A stretch of 64,000 nucleotides of DNA from positions 1 through 64,000 of the forward strand of contig QIAU01000126.1 in NCBI GenBank assembly GCA_003225055.1, in the 5' to 3' direction. The stretch is from Acidobacteriota bacterium. Lineage in GTDB: Bacteria; Acidobacteriota; Terriglobia; Terriglobales; Acidobacteriaceae. Shown here piece after piece: positions 42,968-52,161 of this stretch. A program made the translations under genes and the position numbers. Numbering within the stretch: position 1 is the stretch's first letter; each line of letters starts with the position of its first letter. The notes under the pieces were generated by a model. The model searched no databases. It saw only the letters and a program-made list of their open reading frames with translations, and was not told the origin of the DNA.

Positions 42968-44080
42968 ATGAAGGACTTCTACATCTCCGACGCCCCCCAG
43001 AACGAAAACAAGGTCATTACCTCCAGTTTCGTGGTTGCCGTCAAGCAGGTGAAGCCGCGGAAGACGGGTGAACCTTACTTGGCGCTAACGCTTGCCGATC
43101 GCAGCGGTCAAATTGAAGCCAAGATGTGGGACAACGTGGAATCCTGCATCGACGCTTTCGAGCAGGATGAGTTCATCAAAGTCAAAGGCCTGATCAACAA
43201 GTACAACCATCGCTTTCAGCTCACCATTCACAAGCTGCGCCGGCTGCAGGAATCGGAAATCGATTATTCCGATTACCTGCCCAAGACCACCAAAGACATT
43301 GATGAGTTGTGGAAGAAATTAGGCGAATTCGTGGCCAGCTTCCGGGACCCATACCTCAAGGCGCTTATTCAGGCCTTCATGGCCGACCCGGAAATTGCCG
43401 ACGCGTATCGCTCGGCCCCAGCAGCCAAGGCGCTGCACCATGCCTACATCGGCGGACTGCTGGATCACGTGGTCTCGCTGCTTCAATCCTGCGATCTGGT
43501 TTGCCGCAATTACCGGCACATCAACCGCGATCTGCTGCTGGCGGGGGCTTTCTTGCACGATATTGGAAAAATCCACGAGCTGACCTATAACCGCACCTTC
43601 TCTTACACCACGCGTGGGCAGTTGCTCGGGCATATGATCATCGAGTTAGAGATGCTGCAATCTAAGGTGCAACTGGTGCCGAATTTTCCACCGCAGCTGA
43701 AAACCCTGCTCGAGCACCTGATCATCAGTCATCACGGACAGTATGAGTTTGGCTCGCCGAAGTTGCCCATGTTTCCCGAAGCGCTCATGCTGCACTATCT
43801 CGACGATCTCGATTCCAAAATGGAAAGCATGCGGGCACACTTCGACCGTGAGGCGGGGCAGGAAAATCCCTGGACCAGCTACAACGGGTCACTGGGTCGC
43901 CCGTTGTTGAACTCGAGCAAATTCCTGCTTCAGGCCGGCACGCGAGTAGGTCCGGTCGGCGAGAAGCACGCTGCTGCAACGCCGGCAGAGACACCGACTG
44001 TGTCTGGCTTGGAGCCGAGCAACGGCAATCAAGGTGTTGCCGCGGCGGCTGCATCGCCTGCACCCGCCGAAAAGAAGTAG
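42968..44080 (+). CDS. YhaM-like 3'-5' exoribonuclease (OB + HD domain)
   Basis: 370 residues. N-terminal OB fold (GQIEAKMWDNVESCIDAFEQ) and HD metal site: ALHHAYIGGLLDHVVSLLQS and LAGAFLHDIGKIHELTYNRT, with HH and HD pairs in the order of YhaM/CBF1-type nucleases. Proline/alanine-rich C-terminus. Acts on RNA or DNA ends; substrate in this organism unknown. Confidence 0.88.
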   Translation: MKDFYISDAPQNENKVITSSFVVAVKQVKPRKTGEPYLALTLADRSGQIEAKMWDNVESCIDAFEQDEFIKVKGLINKYNHRFQLTIHKLRRLQESEIDYSDYLPKTTKDIDELWKKLGEFVASFRDPYLKALIQAFMADPEIADAYRSAPAAKALHHAYIGGLLDHVVSLLQSCDLVCRNYRHINRDLLLAGAFLHDIGKIHELTYNRTFSYTTRGQLLGHMIIELEMLQSKVQLVPNFPPQLKTLLEHLIISHHGQYEFGSPKLPMFPEALMLHYLDDLDSKMESMRAHFDREAGQENPWTSYNGSLGRPLLNSSKFLLQAGTRVGPVGEKHAAATPAETPTVSGLEPSNGNQGVAAAAASPAPAEKK

Positions 44081-44151
44081 TTCATTGGTTAACCCTTAGC
44101 CACTTGTTTGCCTGTAGATTAGGGTCTGAAAATCATATAGAGGAGGTCTGT

Positions 44152-44811
44152 GTGCACTCGCGTTGGATTGCAATCGCAATTGTTCTTTATCTGTCGTTGG
44201 CTCTGATTGCTTGCAGTAATAAACCATCGGAGACACCCGGCAATACGGAAAACCCTCCTGCCGGCGCAAACAAAGCCGAGAAGGAAAAGAAAGAAGCGGC
44301 CAAGCCTCTGGTTGTGCCGGCCGGCGCGATGATCACGGTTCGCCTCAGACAGGCAGTCGGTTCGAAGATCAGTCAGCCGGGACAATCGTTTTCTGCAACC
44401 GTAGCCGCTCCGGTTGAAGTCGACGGTAAGGTGGTGATTCCGTCCGGCGCTAGTGCGACGGGCACGGTTGTAGATGCCAAACCTCTCGGCCGGTTCAAAG
44501 GTGGCGCCGTTCTTCGGCTCAAGCTGGATTCCGTTGAGGTGAAGGGGAAAGAGCACCAAGTCGAGACTTCTGCGTTGGTTCGTTCGGCGAAAGGCAAGGG
44601 TAAACGTACGGCCGTAATGGCCGGGGGCGGAGCCGGACTCGGCGCCCTGATCGGCGGCCTGGCAGGTGGCGGTAAGGGAGCCGCTATCGGAGCCCTGGCG
44701 GGAGGTGGTGCGGGCACCGCGGGCGCTGCTTTCACCGGGAGCAAAGACATTGTCCTGCCCGCCGAGTCCGCTCTGAGCTTCAAGTTGGAGCAGCCGCTGG
44801 AAATCAGGTAG
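44152..44811 (+). CDS. Glycine-zipper outer-membrane lipoprotein
   Basis: 219 residues from the GTG at 44152, chosen because AGGAGG lies 5 bases upstream. Lipobox (LALIAC). A beta-rich middle part (MITVRLRQAVGSKISQPGQS, KVVIPSGASATGTVVDAKPL) is followed by a glycine zipper: GGAGLGALIGGLAGGGKGAA. The type fits lipoproteins that insert into or anchor the outer membrane. Function unknown. Confidence 0.8.
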   Translation: MHSRWIAIAIVLYLSLALIACSNKPSETPGNTENPPAGANKAEKEKKEAAKPLVVPAGAMITVRLRQAVGSKISQPGQSFSATVAAPVEVDGKVVIPSGASATGTVVDAKPLGRFKGGAVLRLKLDSVEVKGKEHQVETSALVRSAKGKGKRTAVMAGGGAGLGALIGGLAGGGKGAAIGALAGGGAGTAGAAFTGSKDIVLPAESALSFKLEQPLEIR

Positions 44812-44978
44812 CAGTTTCCGGTCTCAGTGCTTGGTTCGCGGTTCCCCGGTTCGCAGTGCTGAGACTGAACCTTTAAACGAATCGACCGGCCCCCGCAAGG
44901 TAGAATAGGTTCATTTCGGGCGGTCTGGCTTGCTTGAAGGTGCTGAGAACTGACCACCGAGGACGGAGCACTGATCCG

Positions 44979-45704
44979 ATGCTGGATTTCTCTCGCTTTA
45001 GCTTCCTGACCTTCGACTGTTACGGCACTCTCATTGACTGGGAGAGCGGCATCTTCTCCGCCCTGCGGCCGATCTTGTCGGCTCATCGAAAGTCTCTCGA
45101 CGATGCTCGCCTTCTGGAAGTGTACGGTGAACTGGAGGCGCAGGCGGAAAAGGGATCTTTTCGCAGCTATCGCGAAGTTTTGCAGTGCGTCGTGCGCGGG
45201 TTTGGCCAGAAGCTGGGGTTCACGCCCACCCGTGCCGAGGAACGCTCCTTGCCAGGGTCATTGCAACATTGGAAACCGTGGCCCGATACAGTCGCGGCCC
45301 TGCAACAGCTCAAGGCGAGGTATCGGCTGGCCATCGTCTCGAATGTGGACGACGACCTGTTCACCCCGACCGCAAGGCAGTTGCAGGTTCAATTTGATCA
45401 GGTCATCACCGCTCAACAGGCGCAATGCTACAAACCTTCTCTCGGTGTTTTCCAGCTGGCATTAAAGCGAATTGGCGCCTCGCCTGAGCAATTGCTCCAT
45501 GTCGGGCAAAGCATCTATCACGATGTGCTCCCGGCGCAGTCGATGGGCATGAGCACGGTGTGGGTGAATCGACCGTCGCCGCGGGTAGGAATAGGAGCGG
45601 TTAAGCGTGCGTCGGGGCTGCCTGACTTGGAGGTTCCCAATCTGGCTGCCCTCGCTACCGCCGTAGGGGCAGGCCCGCGAGGGCGGGCGCCCTCGCGGTC
45701 ATAA
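44979..45704 (+). CDS. HAD-superfamily hydrolase (haloacid-dehalogenase type II)
   Basis: 241 residues from the ATG at 44979. FLTFDCYGTLIDWESG is motif I with the nucleophile Asp (DCYGT), IVSNVDDDL motif II, CYKPSLGVFQLAL motif III and HVGQSIYHDVLPAQSMGMST motif IV. Dehalogenase or phosphatase; substrate unknown. The last ~11 residues (GPRGRAPSRS) are encoded by a 10-bp-stem palindrome, so the C-terminus has absorbed a repeat. Confidence 0.87.
   Translation: MLDFSRFSFLTFDCYGTLIDWESGIFSALRPILSAHRKSLDDARLLEVYGELEAQAEKGSFRSYREVLQCVVRGFGQKLGFTPTRAEERSLPGSLQHWKPWPDTVAALQQLKARYRLAIVSNVDDDLFTPTARQLQVQFDQVITAQQAQCYKPSLGVFQLALKRIGASPEQLLHVGQSIYHDVLPAQSMGMSTVWVNRPSPRVGIGAVKRASGLPDLEVPNLAALATAVGAGPRGRAPSRS
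45675..45698. repeat. 10-bp-stem palindrome at the HAD 3' end
   Basis: CCGCGAGGGC / GCCCTCGCGG with a 4-base loop, inside the last codons of the HAD gene, just before TAA. Could also act as a terminator-like hairpin, but no T-run follows. Confidence 0.6.
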
Positions 45705-45715
45705 AGGGTTCTCCC

Positions 45716-46378
45716 TTACGCGCTGGCGGGAAGGCTCACGATTTTCTTCCGGATCGCGTAAGTTACGAGCTGGGCCTTGTTGTGGATGTCGAGCTTCCTC
45801 ATGAGGTTGAACTTGTGCGCCTCCACGGTCTTGGCGCTCAAGCCGAGGATGTCGGCAATCTTCTTTACAGAATTCCCTTCTGCCAGCAGCTTGATAACCT
45901 CACGCTCACGAGGTGTAAGGACGGAATCGGATTTTGTCCGTCCCTCGCGCCCGTTGAGGCGGAGCTCTTCCACCACTTTCCCCAGCACACGCGCGCTGAA
46001 GTAGTTTCCGCCGTGATAGACCTCGCGCACCGCGCCGAACAGTTCCGGCACGGGGGTATCTTTCAGGACATATCCCGAGGCGCCTGCCCGGAAGCACTCC
46101 ATCATGTAATCTTCGTCTTCGTACATGGTCAGGAAGACGATCTTGGTTGCCGGAGCTTCCTTCTTCATCATCCGGACAGCATCGAAGGAGGACAGCCCGG
46201 ACATGCCAATGTCCATGAGAACGATGTCGGGGCGGAGCTCACGAACCTTGGCTAGGGCCTCGGAAGCATCTCCCGCTTCCGCAACCACCTCAAAATCCTG
46301 CTCTCCCTGGAGCAGCCGGCTCACCCCCTGCCGGAGCAGAACGTGGTCGTCCACGACTAGGCATCTGATTTTGTTCAT
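45716..46378 (-). CDS. NarL/FixJ-type response regulator
   Basis: 220 residues from the ATG at 46378. REC domain: RCLVVDDHVLLRQGVSRLL with DD pair, PDIVLMDIGMSGLSSF holding the phosphorylated Asp, FLTMYEDEDYMMECFRAGA and GYVLKD with the conserved Lys. LuxR-type HTH: LTPREREVIKLLAEGNSVKK and AKTVEAHKFNLMRKL. No histidine kinase gene is adjacent, so it is an orphan regulator. Confidence 0.92.
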   Translation of the reverse strand: MNKIRCLVVDDHVLLRQGVSRLLQGEQDFEVVAEAGDASEALAKVRELRPDIVLMDIGMSGLSSFDAVRMMKKEAPATKIVFLTMYEDEDYMMECFRAGASGYVLKDTPVPELFGAVREVYHGGNYFSARVLGKVVEELRLNGREGRTKSDSVLTPREREVIKLLAEGNSVKKIADILGLSAKTVEAHKFNLMRKLDIHNKAQLVTYAIRKKIVSLPASA

Positions 46379-46627
46379 ACCTGCACACCTTAAGTAAAAA
46401 AGTATTAAACCGCGCGCGAGCAAATTAGACAGGCCAGAGGGACTTTAGAAGTGGCAGCCTAGCGAGCAGAACGGCTGGGAACGACAAGTTAATTCACTCT
46501 ACTCTTGTCTTTTATTTTACCCATTTTGCCTCGCAGGTGCTACTGCCAAGTGTTCGATGTGTTCGATGAGGGGGATGGGGCGCCCCTGCAGTTTTTTCAG
46601 TCCTATCAGATACAATCCAAGATTTAC

Positions 46628-47803
46628 ATGCTGCGCTACTTCACGACTGGGGAGTCCCACGGCGAGGCGCTGGTGGCCGTGTTGTCCGGGTTGCCAGCCG
46701 GCCTCAAAGTCGACCAGGGGTTTTTGGATCGTGAACTCTGGAGACGCCAGCAGGGTTATGGCCGCGGCGGACGCATGAAGATCGAGCGCGATACCGCCCA
46801 CATTCTGTCCGGCGTACGACAGGGAATGACGATCGGATCGCCCATCTCTATCTTGCTGGAAAACAAGGACTGGAAGAATTGGCAGGAATCGCTTCCGGTC
46901 GGCAAAGGGGATCTAACAAAGCATAAGCGGGTAGCATCGCCGCGACCCGGACACGCTGATCTGGCAGGGGCCCTCAAGTACAACTTTCCTGAGGCTCGCT
47001 ATGTATTGGAACGTGCCTCAGCCCGTGAGTCGGCGGCACGGGTTGCCATTGGTGCTGTGGCGAAATTGTTCCTGCACGAGCTCGGCATTGAGGTGCTGAG
47101 TCACGTGATTGCGGTCGGGGCGGCAACGATTGGTGATAAAGAAATTCCCTGGGAGCAGATCGGGCCGCTCGCCGTCCGGGAAGAGATCTTGCTCAGTTGC
47201 GCCGATCCGCAAGCCGAGCAGCGGATGAAAGAGGAAGTCGACAAGGTTCTGAAAACCGGGGATTCGGTGGGTGGGGTTTTCGAAGTCGTGGCTCACGGTG
47301 TTCCGCCGGGACTCGGCACGTACGCGCAATGGGACGAGCGGTTGGATGCGCTGCTGGCCGGAGCCGTCATGTCGCTGCAGGCAGTTAAAGCCGTGGAGAT
47401 CGGAGTGGGAGTAGCGGCGGCGAGTTCCCCGGGCTCGGCGGTGCATGATGAAATAGGTTACGAGAAGGCGTCTGGGTTTTCGGGATTCACGCGCTCGCGG
47501 AATCATGCTGGCGGAATTGAAGGTGGCGTTTCCAACGGCGAGGAAATCCGGCTGCGCGGCTACCTGAAACCGATTTCAACCTTGCGCCGTCCGCTTCAGT
47601 CGGTTGAATTCGCCACCCGCGAGCCGGTGAAAGCTGCCTATGAACGATCCGATGTTTGCGTGGTGCCGGCAGCCGGAGTCGCGGCCGAAGCTATGGTCGC
47701 GTTGACCCTGGCCCGCTGCGCGCTGGAGAAATTCGGCGGCGATTCTATGGGAGAGACTCGGCGCAACTTTCAAGGTTACTGCCAGCAGATAAAGAACTAC
47801 TAG
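46628..47803 (+). CDS. aroC: Chorismate synthase
   Basis: 391 residues from the ATG at 46628 (MLRYFTTGESHGEALVAVLS). Last step of the shikimate pathway, flavin-dependent. GYGRGGRMKIERDT, SPRPGHADLAGALKY, RASARESAARVAIGAVAK and RNHAGGIEGGVSNGEEI are the family signatures. The def gene starts right after its stop. Confidence 0.96.
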   Translation: MLRYFTTGESHGEALVAVLSGLPAGLKVDQGFLDRELWRRQQGYGRGGRMKIERDTAHILSGVRQGMTIGSPISILLENKDWKNWQESLPVGKGDLTKHKRVASPRPGHADLAGALKYNFPEARYVLERASARESAARVAIGAVAKLFLHELGIEVLSHVIAVGAATIGDKEIPWEQIGPLAVREEILLSCADPQAEQRMKEEVDKVLKTGDSVGGVFEVVAHGVPPGLGTYAQWDERLDALLAGAVMSLQAVKAVEIGVGVAAASSPGSAVHDEIGYEKASGFSGFTRSRNHAGGIEGGVSNGEEIRLRGYLKPISTLRRPLQSVEFATREPVKAAYERSDVCVVPAAGVAAEAMVALTLARCALEKFGGDSMGETRRNFQGYCQQIKNY

Positions 47804-48313
47804 ATGATCTATCCCATCGTTAAGTTTGGCGATCCTGTTTTGGAGAGACCGGCTGCGGCTGTCAAGGTCTTCGACGACGAGTTGGAGAAACTGGTCGAGG
47901 ACATGTTCGAATCTATGTATGCAGCTCATGGAGTAGGATTAGCCGCGCCGCAGATCGGTATCTCCAAACGGCTGGCTGTCGTGGATGTCACGTTTAAGGA
48001 AGACCCAAACGCCAAGCTGGTGCTGGTAAATCCGGAAATCATTCACAGCGAAGGACGGCAAAGCCAGAATGAAGGCTGCTTGAGCATCCCGGAGTTCCGC
48101 GAACCGGTAGCTCGCCCTCGTCGGGTCACAGTCCGGGCTCAGGATGTGCACGGCAATCTTTTCGAAAAAACTGGCGAGGACCTATTGGCCCGCGCCTTGC
48201 TGCACGAGACCGATCATCTCAATGGCAAGCTCTACATCAGCCACCTGAGCGCCCTGAAACGCGATCTGATGAAGCGCAAGATCCGCAAGCTAATGAAGGC
48301 CGGACAATGGTGA
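47804..48313 (+). CDS. def: Peptide deformylase
   Basis: 169 residues. Removes the formyl group from nascent N-termini. The three metal motifs are complete: GVGLAAPQIG, EGCLSIPEF and LLHETDHLNG (HExxH, as HETDH). The ATG follows the aroC stop with no gap. The formyltransferase gene follows, the normal def-fmt pairing. Confidence 0.97.
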   Translation: MIYPIVKFGDPVLERPAAAVKVFDDELEKLVEDMFESMYAAHGVGLAAPQIGISKRLAVVDVTFKEDPNAKLVLVNPEIIHSEGRQSQNEGCLSIPEFREPVARPRRVTVRAQDVHGNLFEKTGEDLLARALLHETDHLNGKLYISHLSALKRDLMKRKIRKLMKAGQW

Positions 48314-48402
48314 TGAGTGGCCATCCTTATCTTGAGCTGTTATCTTGAGCGCAGCGCAGGCCGCCTGCATTTCTCCAGCGCCGGTCTGAAACCCACCGAG
48401 CC

Positions 48403-49329
48403 ATGAACCTCGTTTTCTGCGGCACACCGCGCTTCGCTGTCCCCACGCTGAAAAAGCTGGTGGAAGCCGGATTCACGGTCCACCTCGTCGTCACGCAGCC
48501 GGACAGGCCGCGCGGGCGCGGGCTTGAGCTGGCTCCTTCCGCGGTCAAGGAATGTGCGCTGGATTTGGCCCTGCCAATCCTTCAACCCGACAAAATCAGG
48601 AACAATGAACAGTTCCGAAATCAGCTCGCTGAGTTGAAGCCGGACGCTGTCATCGTCGTGGGCTATGGGCGCATCATTCCGCAGTGGATGATTGACCTGC
48701 CGCCGCTGGGCAACATCAACCTGCACGCGTCGCTTCTGCCGAAGTACCGTGGTGCGGCGCCCCTCCAGTGGGCGATTGCATCGGGCGAGACGGTCACCGG
48801 CGTGACCAGCATGCGCATCGATGCCGGCCTCGACACCGGCGAAATCTTGCTGCAGAAGGAAATTCCAATCGCTGCGAACGACACGACAGAAACACTGGCT
48901 CCTCATCTGGCGACGGTCGGAGCCGACCTGATGGTCGAGACGCTGAGGGGGCTAGACGCGGGAACAATTGAGCCAAGGCCGCAGGATCAGTCGAAAGCCA
49001 CCCTCGCGCCGATTCTCAAGAAGGAAGATGGCTTGATCGATTTCCAACGCTCGGCCATCGAGACTGTCAACCGCTTGCGTGGGTTCCAGCCATGGCCGGG
49101 GGCTTACACGAAATTCCGTGGCAAGAGCCTGGCAGTGGTTGCGGCAAAATCGTCGGCTGTGTCTGCTCCCCTCGGCGAAATCAGGTTACAAGGAGAGCGA
49201 GTGTTCGTCGGCTGCGGCGCCAATACTTCGCTGGAGCTGCTGGAAGTCCAGCTGGCGGGCAAGAAGCGAATGTCGGCGCGCGATTTTCTGCACGGTTATC
49301 ATCTAACCTCCGGTGAACGGCTGGGATAG
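48403..49329 (+). CDS. fmt: Methionyl-tRNA formyltransferase
   Basis: 308 residues. Adds a formyl group to initiator Met-tRNA. FCGTPRFAVPTLKKLVEAGF, VTQPDRPRGRG, INLHASLLPKYRGAAPLQWA and ITVTGVTSM...DAGLDTGEIL-type segments are present (TVTGVTSMRIDAGLDTGEIL). Part of aroC-def-fmt-rsmB. Confidence 0.97.
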   Translation: MNLVFCGTPRFAVPTLKKLVEAGFTVHLVVTQPDRPRGRGLELAPSAVKECALDLALPILQPDKIRNNEQFRNQLAELKPDAVIVVGYGRIIPQWMIDLPPLGNINLHASLLPKYRGAAPLQWAIASGETVTGVTSMRIDAGLDTGEILLQKEIPIAANDTTETLAPHLATVGADLMVETLRGLDAGTIEPRPQDQSKATLAPILKKEDGLIDFQRSAIETVNRLRGFQPWPGAYTKFRGKSLAVVAAKSSAVSAPLGEIRLQGERVFVGCGANTSLELLEVQLAGKKRMSARDFLHGYHLTSGERLG

Positions 49330-49346
49330 ACTCACGACGACAATTT

Positions 49347-49377
49347 TGTGGGGACGGATCTCTGACCCGCTTCCACA
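49347..49377. repeat. GGGTC/GACCC-type palindromic repeat between fmt and rsmB
   Basis: GTGGGGACGGATCTCTGACC with GCTTCCACA; related to 15091-15122 and 30018-30048. Ends 10 bases before the rsmB start. Confidence 0.55.
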
Positions 49378-49386
49378 GGCATAACT

Positions 49387-50727
49387 ATGATTTCTGTTTC
49401 CCCGGCTCGCGCTGCCGCTTTCGACATCCTTCTCCGAATCGAAGAGCAAGACGCCTACGCTTCCGAACTACTGCACGCGGCGCACTATAAGAAGCTGTCG
49501 TCAGCCGACCGTGGATTAATGACCGAACTCGTGATGGGAGTTCTACGCTGGCGGTCGGTTCTAGATGGCACGATCTCCCAGGCGTCGTCCCAGAAAATCC
49601 AGAGACTCGATCGCGAAGTGCTCACCGCGCTGCGCATGGCCGTGTATCAAATGCGCTGGCTGGAGCGGATACCCGCGCGGGCGGCGATCCACGAAAGCGT
49701 GGAACTCGTGAAGCGAGCCCACAAGCGATCAGCGGCACCTTTTGTCAACGCGGTGCTGCGCAAGTCGGACGTCAAGCCACGGCCACCGTCCACTTCGGAA
49801 GCCGGTTCGCCGAAAGAACTTGCTTCGCAGTATGCTCATCCCGAATGGCTTGTCGAGCGATGGATCAAGGAGTTCGGCATCGAGAGCACTCGCCTAATTT
49901 GTCAGCACGATCAGGAGATTCCACCAACGACCATTCGCCTGCGTGTTCAAGATGCAGAAAGGCAACTGCAAGAAAAAGGGATTCGATTATCGCCGGGTTT
50001 GCTGCTGCGGTCGGCGCGCCGCATGGAATCGGGAGATGTCATCCAGACGCAGATTCGCGGCGAGGGCCCGATCAGGATTCAGGACGAAGCCTCGCAATTA
50101 GTTGCAACCCTCGTGGGAACCGGCTCGAGGATTCTCGACTGCTGCGCTGCTCCTGGAGGCAAGACCTCGATATTGGCTGACCGCAATCCAAACGGCAGGC
50201 TCATCGCAGCTGAACTGCATCTGCACCGCGCTCGCTTGCTGCGCACGCTAGTTCGTGCAGCCAATGTGACCGTCGTGGCTGCGGATGCGCGCCAGCTCCC
50301 TTTACGCACCGAGTTTGATCGCGTGCTCGCCGACGTGCCGTGTTCCGGGACTGGAACCCTGGCGCGGAATCCGGAAATCAAGTGGCGCCTGAAACCCGAA
50401 GACCTGCAAGATCTGCAAGCAAGGCAGAGGGCCATTCTCACGTCGGCGTTGTCGCGAGTCGCTTCTGGTGGCAGGCTGGTTTATTCCACCTGTTCCCTCG
50501 AGCAAGAGGAAAATGAGAGCGTGGTCGAGCAAGCTCTAGCGCAAGACAAGTCATTTCGTCTGCTCGGCTGTCGCCAGGAACTAGAAAGACTCGAGGAGCA
50601 AGGCGAACTGGTTTGGAAGGACCTCGGTTCACTTATCAGGGGGCGGTATCTCCGCACGATTCCTGGCAGGCATCCCTGCGATGGATTTTTTACTGCAATC
50701 CTCGAAAGAAAGGCGCCCAGCGATTGA
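49387..50727 (+). CDS. rsmB: 16S rRNA (cytosine-967-C5) methyltransferase
   Basis: 446 residues. NusB-like N-terminal domain (AFDILLRIEEQDAYASELLH, DRGLMTELVMGVLRWRSVLD), then the Rossmann SAM domain: DCCAAPGGKTSIL, DVPCSGTGTLARNPEIKWRL (first catalytic Cys) and VYSTCSLEQEENE (second Cys). Completes the aroC-def-fmt-rsmB cluster. Confidence 0.95.
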   Translation: MISVSPARAAAFDILLRIEEQDAYASELLHAAHYKKLSSADRGLMTELVMGVLRWRSVLDGTISQASSQKIQRLDREVLTALRMAVYQMRWLERIPARAAIHESVELVKRAHKRSAAPFVNAVLRKSDVKPRPPSTSEAGSPKELASQYAHPEWLVERWIKEFGIESTRLICQHDQEIPPTTIRLRVQDAERQLQEKGIRLSPGLLLRSARRMESGDVIQTQIRGEGPIRIQDEASQLVATLVGTGSRILDCCAAPGGKTSILADRNPNGRLIAAELHLHRARLLRTLVRAANVTVVAADARQLPLRTEFDRVLADVPCSGTGTLARNPEIKWRLKPEDLQDLQARQRAILTSALSRVASGGRLVYSTCSLEQEENESVVEQALAQDKSFRLLGCRQELERLEEQGELVWKDLGSLIRGRYLRTIPGRHPCDGFFTAILERKAPSD

Positions 50728-50743
50728 CGCAGGTGCGCACGGA

Positions 50744-51496
50744 TCAGCGGCTTACTTCAAAATTCACCGCCGAACCAGCCGTGATCTTCTGCCCGGCAGT
50801 GGGACTCTGCGACACGATCAAACTCGCCGGCGAAGGCGTCGGTGCGAGGGTTGGCGAAGGCTGATCAGCCGGAGTCTGGCCGGCGGCGGTTAGGGTGACG
50901 GTTCCTACCTGCATCCCCGCGCTCTGCAAGATGTTGGTTACAGATCCCAGCGGCTGGCCGACAAAATTCGGCATCACGTATGCCGGTTGTTCGGGTACGG
51001 CCGTTATCAGCAGGCTGATGCGGGGTGCGGAAACCCCGCTGGAATTTGGCGGCGGGGTTTGGGACAAAACCTGGTCAGCGGGTGAATTGGGTAGGCGAAT
51101 TAGTGCGGTTGCTCCGATGTCTAGGCCGCGGCGCTGGATGTTGATCTCGGCGGCGCGCGGGGTTTGGCCGGTGACATCGGGAATCGCGATTCGCTGCGGT
51201 CCCAAGCTTTGCGCGACGCGCACCTGCCAACCCCGGCGCACCTTGGTTCCGGGGGCGGGGGCCTGGGAGACGATCCGTCCTTCCGGGATGTTGGGACTGT
51301 AGTACTGGCGTTCGACGTCCACGCGTAGACCGTTGGCTGTCGCGGCTTTTTCCGCTTCCACGGGCATCATTCCCACCAGCTTCGGAACTAAGACTTCATG
51401 CCCGTGAATCGCGAGGCGCATGGCCGTCAAGGCCGAAACCAGCGCTACCATCAGGAGTACCAGCGCCAGCATCGCCAGCTTGAAGAACGATTTCAC
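50744..51496 (-). CDS. PASTA-domain membrane protein
   Basis: 250 residues. One N-terminal transmembrane segment (LAMLALVLLMVALVSALTA) followed by three PASTA units: VPKLVGMMPVEAEKAATANG, IPDVTGQTPRAAEINIQRRG and MPNFVGQPLGSVTNILQSAG, each ending in a VSQ(A/S)P or LSQTPP-like strand. PASTA units bind muropeptides and usually sit on serine/threonine kinases or PBPs; here they stand alone. A decayed kinase N-lobe lies about 280 bases upstream on the same strand, so the protein may once have belonged with it. It converges with rsmB. Confidence 0.88.
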   Translation of the reverse strand: MKSFFKLAMLALVLLMVALVSALTAMRLAIHGHEVLVPKLVGMMPVEAEKAATANGLRVDVERQYYSPNIPEGRIVSQAPAPGTKVRRGWQVRVAQSLGPQRIAIPDVTGQTPRAAEINIQRRGLDIGATALIRLPNSPADQVLSQTPPPNSSGVSAPRISLLITAVPEQPAYVMPNFVGQPLGSVTNILQSAGMQVGTVTLTAAGQTPADQPSPTLAPTPSPASLIVSQSPTAGQKITAGSAVNFEVSR

Positions 51497-51778
51497 GGCT
51501 CGATTATAGCTATGGAATGTCAGGTCCGGGTTTCACGACTCAGTCCTCGATGTTTAGGCCCGGCAGGGCTGGGGTGTGCGATTGTCCGTTGGCGTCACGC
51601 AAATCGCTTCATTCAGCGGCCTTCCTGGGCAGGGTCGTCATGAGCACTACCACTCTTTCACTCTTCCTACGGAAAAGGACTCATCTCACGCGGCAGGAGA
51701 TCGATCGCAGGCACAAAGAGTTCATCTTCTCGAGGTGACCAACTACTACGCCGATCCGGTGCCGACGGATCGCGCGGG
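51497..51778. other. Intergenic region, no gene seen
   Basis: Between the PASTA gene and the kinase remnant; no recognisable coding or structural feature. Confidence 0.4.
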
Positions 51779-52080
51779 TTAAGCATGTCCGGGATCACTC
51801 CCGGCACGCTGATCCATCATCGGGAAGTCAATGCCGTCCTGCGAGCCGACATCGAAGAGGGAGCAGATGTTGGGGTGGTCCAGCGCGGAACCGTCTTGGC
51901 TTCGCGTTCGAAACGTAGCTTGCGGGCAGGATCAGGGGAGAAATGCGCGGGGAGGATCTTAACGGCAACGGTGCGATCAAGACAGGTGTCGCGGGCGCGG
52001 TACACCCCGCCCATACCGCCCGCGCCGAGCGGCGAGTGAATCCCATAAAGTCCGAGCTTTGTGCTGGTCGCCACAGTCAT
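51779..52080 (-). pseudogene. Serine/threonine protein kinase N-lobe remnant
   Basis: From the ATG at 52080: [40 protein letters not shown] and [13 protein letters not shown] are the glycine-rich loop and VAVK lysine of a PknB-type kinase. In a second frame [20 protein letters not shown] continues the domain, after which the sequence stops at 51779. The rest of the kinase (catalytic HRD and DFG loops) is missing. At least one frameshift is seen. Confidence 0.85.
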
Positions 52081-52161
52081 AGGGGGGCATGATGATAGCC
52101 CGGCAGTGAATGCGCCCGGATTGTGTCCAACCCGGTGTCTTGAGTAGTAAGGAGCCAGCAG

